Position numbers and translations under genes: made by a program. This document shows positions 35,880-43,166 of a stretch of 61,558 bases of DNA, piece after piece (positions within the stretch are counted from its first letter, which is position 1; the number at the start of each line of letters is the position of its first letter). Source of the DNA: Bacillota bacterium (GTDB lineage: Bacteria; Bacillota; Clostridia; Lachnospirales; Lachnospiraceae); NCBI GenBank assembly GCA_023415475.1, contig JAEZKL010000056.1:1-61558 (forward strand), written 5' to 3'. The notes below the pieces were generated by a model. The model ran no database searches, was not told the DNA's origin, and was given only the letters and a program-made list of their open reading frames with translations.

Positions 35880-37634
35880 ATGAGTGGGAGGACGAAAAAA
35901 CTTTTATCATACTATAAACCGCATCTGGTATTGTTCTTTGGTGACATGTTTTTTGCTTTGTTGGCAGCAGGTATCTCCTTAGTATTTCCGATGATCGTGA
36001 GGTACATTACAAATCATGTACTGGTTCAGTATGAGATATCACAAGCGACACCAATTATACTCCGTCTGCTTTTTGCAATGCTGGCTTTAGCGATCCTTGA
36101 ATACGTAAGCATGTATTTCATTGCTTACCAGGGTCATATCATGGGCGCACGAATGGAATATAGTATGCGCAATGATCTATTTGAACATTTTCAGAAGCTT
36201 TCTTTTAATTATTATGACAATCAGAAGACTGGTCAATTAATGTCCCGAATTACCAATGATCTCTTCGATATATCAGAGCTGTGCCATCATGGACCGGAGG
36301 ATATCATCATTTCCTTGATTAAGATGGTAGGCGCCTTTGTGATACTGTTTAATATAAACGTATGGCTTACACTTCTGATCTTTGTCTTTCTGCCTCCGAT
36401 GTTTTTCTTTGCATATTACATGAAAGGGAAGATGAACAAAGCCTTTCGAAAGAACCGGGAGCGGATTGCAGAGATTAATGCAAGAGTGGAGGATAATCTG
36501 TCCGGTATCCGGGTAGTTAAATCCTTTGCTAATGAGGATGAAGAGATTGATAAGTTTCATGAGAGTAATTCCAGATTTGTTGAGAGTAAACGAAACAGCT
36601 ATTGGAATATGGCTGGGTTCCATTCGGGGCTGACGATGTTTACCTCTTTCATTAATATTGCGATGATTGCCGGAGGAAGCTTATTCATTTCCCGTGGTGT
36701 GATCGGTATTGCGGATCTCCTTACCTTTTTGTTATATATTAATACTCTGGTTGATCCGGTAAAGAAGCTGATCAGCTTTACTGAGACCTTCCAGAATGGG
36801 ATGACCGGCTTTGAACGCTTCTATGATATTTTGATGATTATGCCGGATATTGTGGATAAACCGGATGCCATCACGCTAACTGAGGTACAGGGGAAGATTG
36901 AATTTGACAAGGTTGCCTTCAAATATAATGACACAGTGAGTGATGTATTTCGAAATATCAGCCTTACCGTGGAAGCAGGCGATTATATTGCATTAGTCGG
37001 TTCCTCCGGAGTTGGTAAGACGACCATGTGCAGTCTCATACCGAGGTTTTACGAGGTATCGGAAGGAAGGATTGCCATCGATGGTAAGGACATCAGGGAT
37101 ATTTGTCTGAAATCACTACGCAAAAACATCGGTATCGTCCAGCAGGAGGTATATCTCTTCGCAGGAACGGTAATGGAGAACATCCGTTACGGCAATCTGG
37201 AGGCAAAAGAAGAGGAAGTAATAGAAGCTGCTAAAAATGCCAATGCGCATGATTTTATTATGGAGCTGCCGGAGGGCTATAATACATACATCGGGCAGAG
37301 AGGTATTAAGCTGTCAGGAGGACAGAAGCAACGCTTAAGTATTGCAAGAGTATTCTTAAAGAACCCTCCCATCCTGATCTTTGATGAGGCAACCTCCTCT
37401 CTTGATAATGAAAGTGAGAAGGTAGTCCAGGATTCCCTGGAGAAGTTGGCAAAGAACCGTACTACCTTTGTAATCGCCCACCGTCTATCAACGATCAAGA
37501 ATGCAAAGAAAATCTTGGTGCTTACGGAGGAGGGGATAAAGGAAACGGGTACCCATGAAGAGCTTCTGAAACAGAACGGAATCTATGCAAATCTATATAA
37601 TATGAACTTTCGAAAGAGAGAAGATGCGGTATAA
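35880..37634 (+). CDS. ABC exporter, fused permease and ATPase
   Basis: 584 aa half-transporter of the MsbA/multidrug type that works as a dimer. Six membrane helices lie in residues ~15-300. The ATPase has Walker A GSSGVGKTT, Q-loop IVQQEVYLFAGT, signature KLSGGQKQRLSIARV, Walker B ILIFDEATSSLD and the switch His in VIAHRLST. ATG at 35880 fits GGAG at 35869-35872; the ATG at 35862 lacks a ribosome site. Single gene with its own terminator. Substrate (lipid, drug or peptide) cannot be told. Confidence 0.9.
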   Translation: MSGRTKKLLSYYKPHLVLFFGDMFFALLAAGISLVFPMIVRYITNHVLVQYEISQATPIILRLLFAMLALAILEYVSMYFIAYQGHIMGARMEYSMRNDLFEHFQKLSFNYYDNQKTGQLMSRITNDLFDISELCHHGPEDIIISLIKMVGAFVILFNINVWLTLLIFVFLPPMFFFAYYMKGKMNKAFRKNRERIAEINARVEDNLSGIRVVKSFANEDEEIDKFHESNSRFVESKRNSYWNMAGFHSGLTMFTSFINIAMIAGGSLFISRGVIGIADLLTFLLYINTLVDPVKKLISFTETFQNGMTGFERFYDILMIMPDIVDKPDAITLTEVQGKIEFDKVAFKYNDTVSDVFRNISLTVEAGDYIALVGSSGVGKTTMCSLIPRFYEVSEGRIAIDGKDIRDICLKSLRKNIGIVQQEVYLFAGTVMENIRYGNLEAKEEEVIEAAKNANAHDFIMELPEGYNTYIGQRGIKLSGGQKQRLSIARVFLKNPPILIFDEATSSLDNESEKVVQDSLEKLAKNRTTFVIAHRLSTIKNAKKILVLTEEGIKETGTHEELLKQNGIYANLYNMNFRKREDAV

Positions 37635-37686
37635 GCTTTCATGAGATGTCTGACAGAAAGTTTATTGATTATTTATATTTAGTGAT

Positions 37687-37722
37687 ATGCTCCCCTTGTA
37701 ATTACAAGGCGGAGCATTTTTT
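37687..37722 (+). terminator. Intrinsic terminator of the ABC exporter gene
   Basis: ATGCTCC then CCTTGTAATTACAAGG then GGAGCAT forms a long near-perfect hairpin ending in TTTTTT. Confidence 0.88.
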
Positions 37723-38040
37723 ATCGGATAAGAAATTCGTCCTATAATATAAAAGCCATCCGATCAGTAAACTAAGTTTGATTTAATAACATAAAGATAC
37801 AAGGTTTACAATATTTTCATACATATTTCTTGTTTATTCATGGAACTATTCATAACTTAATCGCGTCTAATTACTAAGAAAGGGAGAGAGAATTTTGCAT
37901 CCACTCAATATTCATGACAATAGAATGTGTGTAAGGCATAATTTCTGTTGTTTACATCATCCATCTATCCATGTATACTATTATATGTTTAATGGCGCTA
38001 ACAAAAAATGCCTATTTTTTAAAGTTAATATAGGTATAGT
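37723..38040. other. Intergenic region upstream of the ECF sigma factor gene
   Basis: About 320 AT-rich bases. AGGGAGAG near 37881-37888 followed by a TTG could start a 49-codon Cys/His-rich frame, but nothing else supports it. The region should hold the (possibly autoregulated) sigma factor promoter; no -35/-10 pair was identified. Confidence 0.35.
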
Positions 38041-38056
38041 ATAGGGGGATAATAGG

Positions 38057-38608
38057 ATGCAAAAGGATAATCCGAAGGATCTCTTCGAAAATGAACCTGG
38101 GTATGATATAGAAACTCTCATGCGACAGTATGGTAACGATGTATTGCGAACGGCATATATGTATGTAAAGGATATTCATACCGCAGAAGACATTTTCCAA
38201 GATGTCTTTATAAAAGTCAATCAGAAGCTTTCTAGCTTTGAAGGTAATTCCAGTATCAAAACCTGGATCATCAGAATTACAATCAACACTTGCAAGGATT
38301 ACTTAAAGAGTGCCTGGAATCGCAGAGTGGTACCAATGATGGATTACCAAGAGGATGCGATCATTAGCGAATCAGATTATGAGGAAGTCGAAAAACAGGA
38401 TACGAAGGAATTGATTAAGAAATCGGTTCTTTCCTTACCGGCAAAATATAAGGATGTTGTATTGTGTATATATTTTCAGGATATGACGATCACGGAAGCG
38501 GCTCGGGCACTAAACATAGCAGAAGGAACCGCAAAAAGCAGGCTTTCACGAGCCCGGCAGAAATTAAAATCTATTTTAGAAGGGAGGATTTCAGATGAAC
38601 TACAATGA
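38057..38608 (+). CDS. ECF-type RNA polymerase sigma factor
   Basis: 183 aa sigma-70 family, ECF group. Region 2 has TLMRQYGNDVLRTAYMYVKD and AEDIFQDVFIKV (the conserved D/E-D-x-x-Q-[DE]-x-F core). Region 4 has LPAKYKDVVLCIYFQDMTIT and the DNA-recognition helix IAEGTAKSRLSRARQKLK. AGGGGG lies upstream of the ATG. The next gene starts 14 bases before this stop and encodes a single-span membrane protein, the usual arrangement for a sigma/anti-sigma pair responding to envelope stress. Confidence 0.93.
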   Translation: MQKDNPKDLFENEPGYDIETLMRQYGNDVLRTAYMYVKDIHTAEDIFQDVFIKVNQKLSSFEGNSSIKTWIIRITINTCKDYLKSAWNRRVVPMMDYQEDAIISESDYEEVEKQDTKELIKKSVLSLPAKYKDVVLCIYFQDMTITEAARALNIAEGTAKSRLSRARQKLKSILEGRISDELQ

Positions 38609-39599
38609 TAAAGATAAAAATGATAAGATAGAGCTTGATGAACTGAATATCAAATCACATCTGAATACTTCTCTTGATTTAAGCGGTATTAGTGTTTCAG
38701 AGGATTTAATTAATAGAACGCTGGCAGCAATTAAGGAGCAGTCCTTAAGCGGCAAGGATGAAGAAACTAAGACAAGCATCATGGAACCGACAAAGAAAAT
38801 AATTGCTTGGAACCGCTATATCCGTGGCTTCGCAGGAGTTGCTGCCGCAGTTGTTATCGTAGTAGTCGGATATAGCTTGGTTCAGAGGATACCCTTTGGT
38901 ATGAAAAAGGCTGCGGATTCAGCTTTACCGGAATTAAAAGTAGCAATGGATAGTTCGGCTGAGGTCCCTTCGGCAGGATCAACAGGAGAGGAAAATAAGT
39001 CCTTTGATGCTTACGCAGTAGCTGAGAAGGCGGATGATGTTCAATATACGATCACAGCGGAGACCGGTGCATTGGAGAATGAAAACACAAACGCCGATAA
39101 CAGTGGCAATTTACCTAATAGTACAGGATCTGAAGAGGAAGCACCGGCTGCAGCGAATGAGAATTTGGAGAGCGATAACCGGAGTATGGCTCAGACTCAA
39201 GAATTTGCAGCAGCAGCTGCTAGCACCGCTGATATGGTTACCTATACCTTCCGCCAGATCTTTTTACCGACCCCGGAGCAGGTAGAATATATCACCATAT
39301 CAGACAATCAGAGTGATGCCTCCATAACACTGACGCAACAGGAGGATATTGAAGCCTTCTATATCATCATGGATAGTTATCAGTATAGCAGTACTGGGAA
39401 TGAATCTATGAATGAGTCGAATTATTCGGTTGAGATGAATAGTCCGGAATTAGGAACCCTGTATACATTGCTGGTGGGAAGAAATCTAACCGTGCGCTAT
39501 ACACAGGGAGAAAATACAGTAGAGAATATTTATTACGTAGTAGACGACGCTGAGTTTAAACAGGGCTTCGAGGAATTCTTTGCTGAACGCAGTGAATAG
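38595..39599 (+). CDS. Probable membrane anti-sigma factor
   Basis: 334 aa. An N-terminal cytoplasmic ~70 residues is followed by one membrane helix (GFAGVAAAVVIVVVGYSLV, about residues 77-95). The outside part has an acidic low-complexity linker (residues ~115-195) and a terminal ~130-residue domain rich in beta strands. No zinc-binding anti-sigma HxxxCxxC motif is visible, so it belongs to the non-ZAS kind or to a divergent type. It overlaps the sigma gene by 14 bases with its own GGGAGGATTTCAG site. The role is inferred from context, not from recognised homology. Confidence 0.7.
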   Translation: MNYNDKDKNDKIELDELNIKSHLNTSLDLSGISVSEDLINRTLAAIKEQSLSGKDEETKTSIMEPTKKIIAWNRYIRGFAGVAAAVVIVVVGYSLVQRIPFGMKKAADSALPELKVAMDSSAEVPSAGSTGEENKSFDAYAVAEKADDVQYTITAETGALENENTNADNSGNLPNSTGSEEEAPAAANENLESDNRSMAQTQEFAAAAASTADMVTYTFRQIFLPTPEQVEYITISDNQSDASITLTQQEDIEAFYIIMDSYQYSSTGNESMNESNYSVEMNSPELGTLYTLLVGRNLTVRYTQGENTVENIYYVVDDAEFKQGFEEFFAERSE

Positions 39600-39625
39600 T
39601 TAATGAGGCTGTAAGGCATTAAAAT

Positions 39626-39669
39626 AGGTTCTTGCAATGGCTGCCAGGCAGCTGTTGCGAGAACCTTTT
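39626..39669 (+). terminator. Intrinsic terminator of the sigma/anti-sigma operon
   Basis: AGGTTCTTGCAATGGCTGCC pairs with GGCAGCTGTTGCGAGAACCT and is followed by TTTC; about 18 bp with two mismatches. Confidence 0.85.
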
Positions 39670-39715
39670 CAGTGAATTAATTTATCAATGCATCTTGTTT
39701 TGTACTTGATCAAAT

Positions 39716-39737
39716 AAAGCCTGCAATGCAGGCTTTT
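39716..39737. terminator. Bidirectional terminator between convergent genes
   Basis: AAAGCCTGC (39716-39724), AAT, GCAGGCTTT (39728-39736): symmetrical, with T-rich flank on either strand. It serves the minus-strand gene ending at 39788 and backs up the sigma operon terminator. Confidence 0.75.
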
Positions 39738-39787
39738 ATCAAATTAATTAATGAGCATAAGTAGTACGAAAGGAAGCCTGCCTGGTG

Positions 39788-40072
39788 TTAGTGCAGATCC
39801 TCTTCCTCACCGACCTCTTCGGTAGGAGCAGCTGCATCAGTCTCAGTTTCAGTCTCAGGCTCTTCCTCCTCGGAGCTTAAATTAATCGGAACATAACCTC
39901 TTGTCTCTTCCGTATCCTCTTCGTCGGAATCGAAATCTTCAAAGTCATCTTCAAAATCATCGAAATCGTCGGAGGAATCCTTCTTTATATAATTCTTATA
40001 AACATAATAAGCACCAGCTGCTATCGATGCCAGAGTAATCGTACCGAATAAAAACTTTCCAAACTTCTTCAT
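39788..40072 (-). CDS. Small acidic membrane protein (YtxH-like)
   Basis: 94 aa: MKKFGKFLFGTITLASIAAG starts a short N-terminal membrane helix (residues ~7-26), then YVYKNYIKK. A tail follows that is almost all Asp and Glu (DDFEDDFEDFDSDEED; later EEEEPETETETDAAAP). This resembles YtxH-type or general acidic membrane-tethered proteins of Lachnospiraceae. Ribosome site GGAAAGGATG on the minus strand. The function is unknown; cation binding or electrostatic spacing at the membrane would fit the composition. Confidence 0.65.
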   Translation of the reverse strand: MKKFGKFLFGTITLASIAAGAYYVYKNYIKKDSSDDFDDFEDDFEDFDSDEEDTEETRGYVPINLSSEEEEPETETETDAAAPTEEVGEEEDLH

Positions 40073-40483
40073 GAGCGAATCATCCTTTCCGTTTTATTAT
40101 AATTATATACTATTATTTCATTATAATTCGGTTTTCAATAAAAATAAAGTAAAAGTTCTATAAACATGTAAAATCTGCTAAAACAAGAAATAGCATGGAA
40201 TGAGAAGAAATAAAAGAGGATGGCTTCACCTTCGTTGACGGATATCGATGCCTCGGTTATATCATTATTTGATTGATTGGCATCTGTTTTGGCATGCTTT
40301 ATTTAACTTTTATATAAAGTTAAGCATATTAGTCAGTAAAGTCGGTTAAATAATAAGTAAGGGAGCTTTTCATTTTAAACTAAGCTACCGTTTACGATTA
40401 TTTACTTTACATTTCATTTTGAATATCTTATGATAAAATGGACTGTGAGGATAATACATTTGAGGGAAAGGTAGGAAGATGCT
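40073..40483. other. Divergent intergenic region before the GT4 gene
   Basis: About 410 AT-rich bases. It contains the minus-strand promoter area of the acidic protein (TTGAAA near 40135 and TATAAT-like boxes) and a palindrome TTAACTTT-TATAT-AAAGTTAA (40303-40323). GATAAAAT near 40432 may be the -10 of the GT4 gene. No ORF is supported. Confidence 0.4.
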
Positions 40484-41704
40484 ATGAACATAGGCCTGTT
40501 TTCAGAGACTTATTATCCTGAAATTAATGGAGTTGCAACCTCTGTATATATGTTGAAAAATGAGCTGGAGAAGCGAGGAAATAATGTATATGTGTTTACA
40601 ACCACAACGCCCGGTTCGCCGGAGCATGAGCATAATGTATTCCGCGTTCCCAGTATTCCTTTTATTTTTATCACGGAGCGGAGGGTAGGTTTATTTTATC
40701 ATCCGAAGCTGGCTCATATCATCATAAAGTTAAATCTTGACATTATCCATACCCATACTGAGTTTTCACTTGGTATTTTTGGTCGCATTATGGCGAAGGA
40801 GCTTAAGCTTCCGGTGGTTCATACCTATCATACAATCTATGAGGATTACACTCATTATTTAACCCATTTTAAGGCGCTGGATCGAAGAGCGAAGGCCTTC
40901 GCCCGCACCTATACGAAGGTATGCTGCAATACGGTGGAGCAGGTGGTGGTTCCGACCGAGAAGACGAGAAGGCTTCTCATGGCTTATAGTGTGCATAAGG
41001 ATATTTCGGTGGTGCCTACCGGAATTGATTTGAGTAAATTTGAGAAGAACAGATATTCAGAGGAAGAAGTCAAGCAGTTGAAGGAAAGCTATGGTATCCG
41101 ACCTGAGGAAAAGGTCATGTTATATTTGGGAAGGGTATCGCAGGAGAAGAATATTAGCGAAATAATAGCTGCCATGCCTGAATATATGGCACGCCGGGAG
41201 CAGGTAAAATTTGTGATTGTGGGAAGTGGTCCCGCACTGGAAAAGCTGCAGGGGATGGTATCGGAGCTGGAATTGACGGAGCGTTTTATATTTACCGGAG
41301 CCAGACCCTGGGATACCATCGGACTCTATTACCGGTTGGGTGATGTGTTTGTCAGTGCATCCAGAAGTGAGACACAGGGACTTACCTATATTGAAGCAAT
41401 GGCTTCTGGTCTGCCTGTTGTGGCAAGAGAGGATAAGTGCCTGGAGGACATTCTGGAGCAGGGAGTGAATGGTTATACCTTCACTGATAATCAGGGTCTT
41501 TTCTATGGACTGGATCAGGTGTTGTTTGAGGATAAGGCTACAGATTACAGTAAAAATGCTATCGAAAAGGTGAAAAAATATTCACTGCAGGAATTTGCTT
41601 TCCAGATAGAAAAGGTATATCAGCAGGTAATATCGAGGGACAGGGTGTTCTGCAAACGTTCGGTGTATGATACGAAGAAAATAAAGCGTTTCAGTATCAA
41701 GTAG
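40484..41704 (+). CDS. Glycosyltransferase family 4 (diacylglycerol glucosyltransferase-like)
   Basis: 406 aa GT-B enzyme. The start NIGLFSETYYPEINGVATSV is characteristic of GT4 enzymes that glycosylate diacylglycerol or related lipids. HTHTEFSLGIFGRIMA and VHTYHTIYEDYTHYL lie in the acceptor domain, and PTGIDLSKF begins the donor domain. LGRVSQEKNI and the E-x7-E motif region SRSETQGLTYIEAMASGLP (about 295-315) bind the nucleotide sugar. AGGAAG upstream of ATG. Likely makes glycolipid for the membrane or lipoteichoic acid anchor; the exact product is inferred. The repeat pair A begins at the base after its stop. Confidence 0.85.
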   Translation: MNIGLFSETYYPEINGVATSVYMLKNELEKRGNNVYVFTTTTPGSPEHEHNVFRVPSIPFIFITERRVGLFYHPKLAHIIIKLNLDIIHTHTEFSLGIFGRIMAKELKLPVVHTYHTIYEDYTHYLTHFKALDRRAKAFARTYTKVCCNTVEQVVVPTEKTRRLLMAYSVHKDISVVPTGIDLSKFEKNRYSEEEVKQLKESYGIRPEEKVMLYLGRVSQEKNISEIIAAMPEYMARREQVKFVIVGSGPALEKLQGMVSELELTERFIFTGARPWDTIGLYYRLGDVFVSASRSETQGLTYIEAMASGLPVVAREDKCLEDILEQGVNGYTFTDNQGLFYGLDQVLFEDKATDYSKNAIEKVKKYSLQEFAFQIEKVYQQVISRDRVFCKRSVYDTKKIKRFSIK

Positions 41705-41846
41705 TTAGTGTGAATAAAGGATTTTTTAAAAAATCCTTAGGAAGAACTGCGAAGTTTGCCCATTGGAGCAAACTCCTTGTTCTTCCGGGTTCTCGGTTGC
41801 ATCAAAGATGCCGGCACAAACTAATTCAAATGGCAGGTATGATATG
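41705..41846 (+). repeat. Structured intergenic repeat, tandem copy A1
   Basis: 142 bp beginning TTAGTGTGAATAAAGG right after the GT4 stop. It holds a perfect palindrome AAGGATTTTTT/AAAAAATCCTT (41717-41738). GGAAGAAC (41740-41747) pairs with GTTCTTCC (41779-41786) around AGTTTGC...GCAAACT. GCATC-AAA-GATGC follows, then GGCACAAACTAATTCAAA and GGCAGGTATGATATG. The first palindrome could act as a terminator for the GT4 gene, but the element as a whole is repeated next to itself. Confidence 0.8.
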
Positions 41847-42015
41847 TTAGTGTGAATAAAGGATTTTTATATAAAATCCTTAGGAAGAACTGCAGTAGGA
41901 ATTTCTTAACGAAATTCCTACTGGTTGCCCATTGGAGCAAACTCCTTGTTCTTCCGGGTTCCCGGTTGCATCGAAGATGCAGGTACAAACTAATTCAAAG
42001 GGCAGGTATGATATG
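41847..42015 (+). repeat. Structured intergenic repeat, tandem copy A2
   Basis: 169 bp, starting with the same TTAGTGTGAATAAAGG and ending with the same GGCAGGTATGATATG as copy A1. The chief difference is an added perfect 13-bp hairpin, CAGTAGGAATTTC (41893-41905) with GAAATTCCTACTG (41911-41923), between the GGAAGAAC arm and the GGAG...CTCC hairpin. The triloop hairpin is GCATC-GAA-GATGC here. A third TTAGT start follows at 42016 and is cut short. Confidence 0.8.
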
Positions 42016-42051
42016 TTAGTATAAAAGCTTTATGAGGGTTGGAAAGGATGG

Positions 42052-43011
42052 ATGATTATGAATCGAGTTGATATGGCTGAGAAGCTTTTTCAGGAGGGTT
42101 ATAATTGCTCTCAATCGGTAGTTGCAGCGTATAGTGACTTATACGGAATTGATCAGGAGCAGGCTCTAAAGCTTTCTGCCGGTTTTGGAGGCGGAATAGG
42201 CAGATTGCGGGAGGTATGCGGAGCGGTATCCGGCATGACAATGATCGCCGGTCTAGAGACAGGTACTGCTAAGAAGATGGATGATGAGGGTAAGAAATAT
42301 AATTATGAAGTAGTTCAAAAGCTTGCTGAAGAGTTCAAGAATTTAAGCGGTTCCATTATCTGCAGAGAGCTTCTGAATCTTGATGCAGATGTATATACGG
42401 ATCCGACGCCCCAGACGAGAACCAAGGAATATTATAATACGCGACCCTGCCATCAGTTAGTTCGGGATGCAGCGGAGATAATCGAAAAGGTTCTGTATGC
42501 TGTCAGCTTTGAAGCGGTTACCTCGGAAGAACAGACGAAAAAAGTAGCAGAACTGGCCAAGGAGATCTGGCACGAGCATTATGAAGCAATTATCGGTACG
42601 GAACAGGTGAATTACATGATAGGCCGCTTTCAATCAGAAGCTGCCATAACGGATCAGCGAAAGAATACCGGTTATGAATATTATCTGCTGAAAAGTCTTG
42701 GTGGCTATAATGGATATCTCTCCTTCCATAAGGAAGAAAATGCGCTTTTTTTAAGCAAGATATATATTGCAAAGCGTTTTCGAGGCAGAGGATATGCACG
42801 TAAGGCCTTGGAGCTGTTGGAGAAGATATGCAGAAGAGACGGATTGTCAAAAATATGGCTTACCGTCAACCGCAATAACATTAGCAGTATTAAAACTTAC
42901 GAAAGTCTAGGCTTTGTGAAAAGCGGAACCCAGGTAGCAGACATCGGGGAAGGCTTTGTTATGGATGATTATATAATGGAAAAATTGGTTGTAGAGGAAG
43001 GTGCTTTTTAG
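42052..43011 (+). CDS. C_GCAxxG_C_C family protein fused to a GNAT acetyltransferase
   Basis: 319 aa with two domains. Residues ~1-145 match the putative redox-active C_GCAxxG_C_C family: GYNCSQSVVAAYSD, AGFGGGIGRLREVCGAVSGM, SIICRELLNLD and RPCHQLV give the four spaced cysteines. Residues ~160-315 are a GNAT fold: FLSKIYIAKRFRGRGYARKA contains the acetyl-CoA-binding RGRGYA loop, and IWLTVNRNNISSIKTYESLG is the usual C-terminal motif. Start is ATG 42052 or 42058 (GGAAAGG upstream). Each domain is common alone; the fusion suggests acetylation coupled to a metal or redox sensor, which is inference. Confidence 0.85.
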   Translation: MIMNRVDMAEKLFQEGYNCSQSVVAAYSDLYGIDQEQALKLSAGFGGGIGRLREVCGAVSGMTMIAGLETGTAKKMDDEGKKYNYEVVQKLAEEFKNLSGSIICRELLNLDADVYTDPTPQTRTKEYYNTRPCHQLVRDAAEIIEKVLYAVSFEAVTSEEQTKKVAELAKEIWHEHYEAIIGTEQVNYMIGRFQSEAAITDQRKNTGYEYYLLKSLGGYNGYLSFHKEENALFLSKIYIAKRFRGRGYARKALELLEKICRRDGLSKIWLTVNRNNISSIKTYESLGFVKSGTQVADIGEGFVMDDYIMEKLVVEEGAF

Positions 43012-43066
43012 TACTTTATAACCATTTCTTGCATTGTAAGAAAATATTAAACAATTCGACATGATT

Positions 43067-43095
43067 TTGACAATTACTTTCGGTTATGATACTAT
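43067..43095 (+). promoter_or_regulatory. Sigma-A promoter of the Ig-like secreted protein gene
   Basis: TTGACA (43067-43072), 17-base spacer, TACTAT (43090-43095). A perfect -35. The leader is about 65 bases. Confidence 0.7.
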
Positions 43096-43166
43096 ATATA
43101 GTAGTATAGCAGTTTTATCGCCCTAATGCATGAATTTGTTGAGAAAATAGATAGGAGGAAGGAAGA

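Noticed and set aside
37895..38044. A 49-codon TTG-start frame rich in Cys and His after AGGGAGAG, upstream of the ECF sigma gene
   Set aside because: Only the ribosome-like site supports it. Codon content looks random, the frame runs through the probable sigma promoter region, and no homology is recognised.
41705..42015. Possible CRISPR array, because of tandem repeats
   Set aside because: The repeated unit is 142-169 bp with inner hairpins and almost no unique spacers; no cas genes are in the window.
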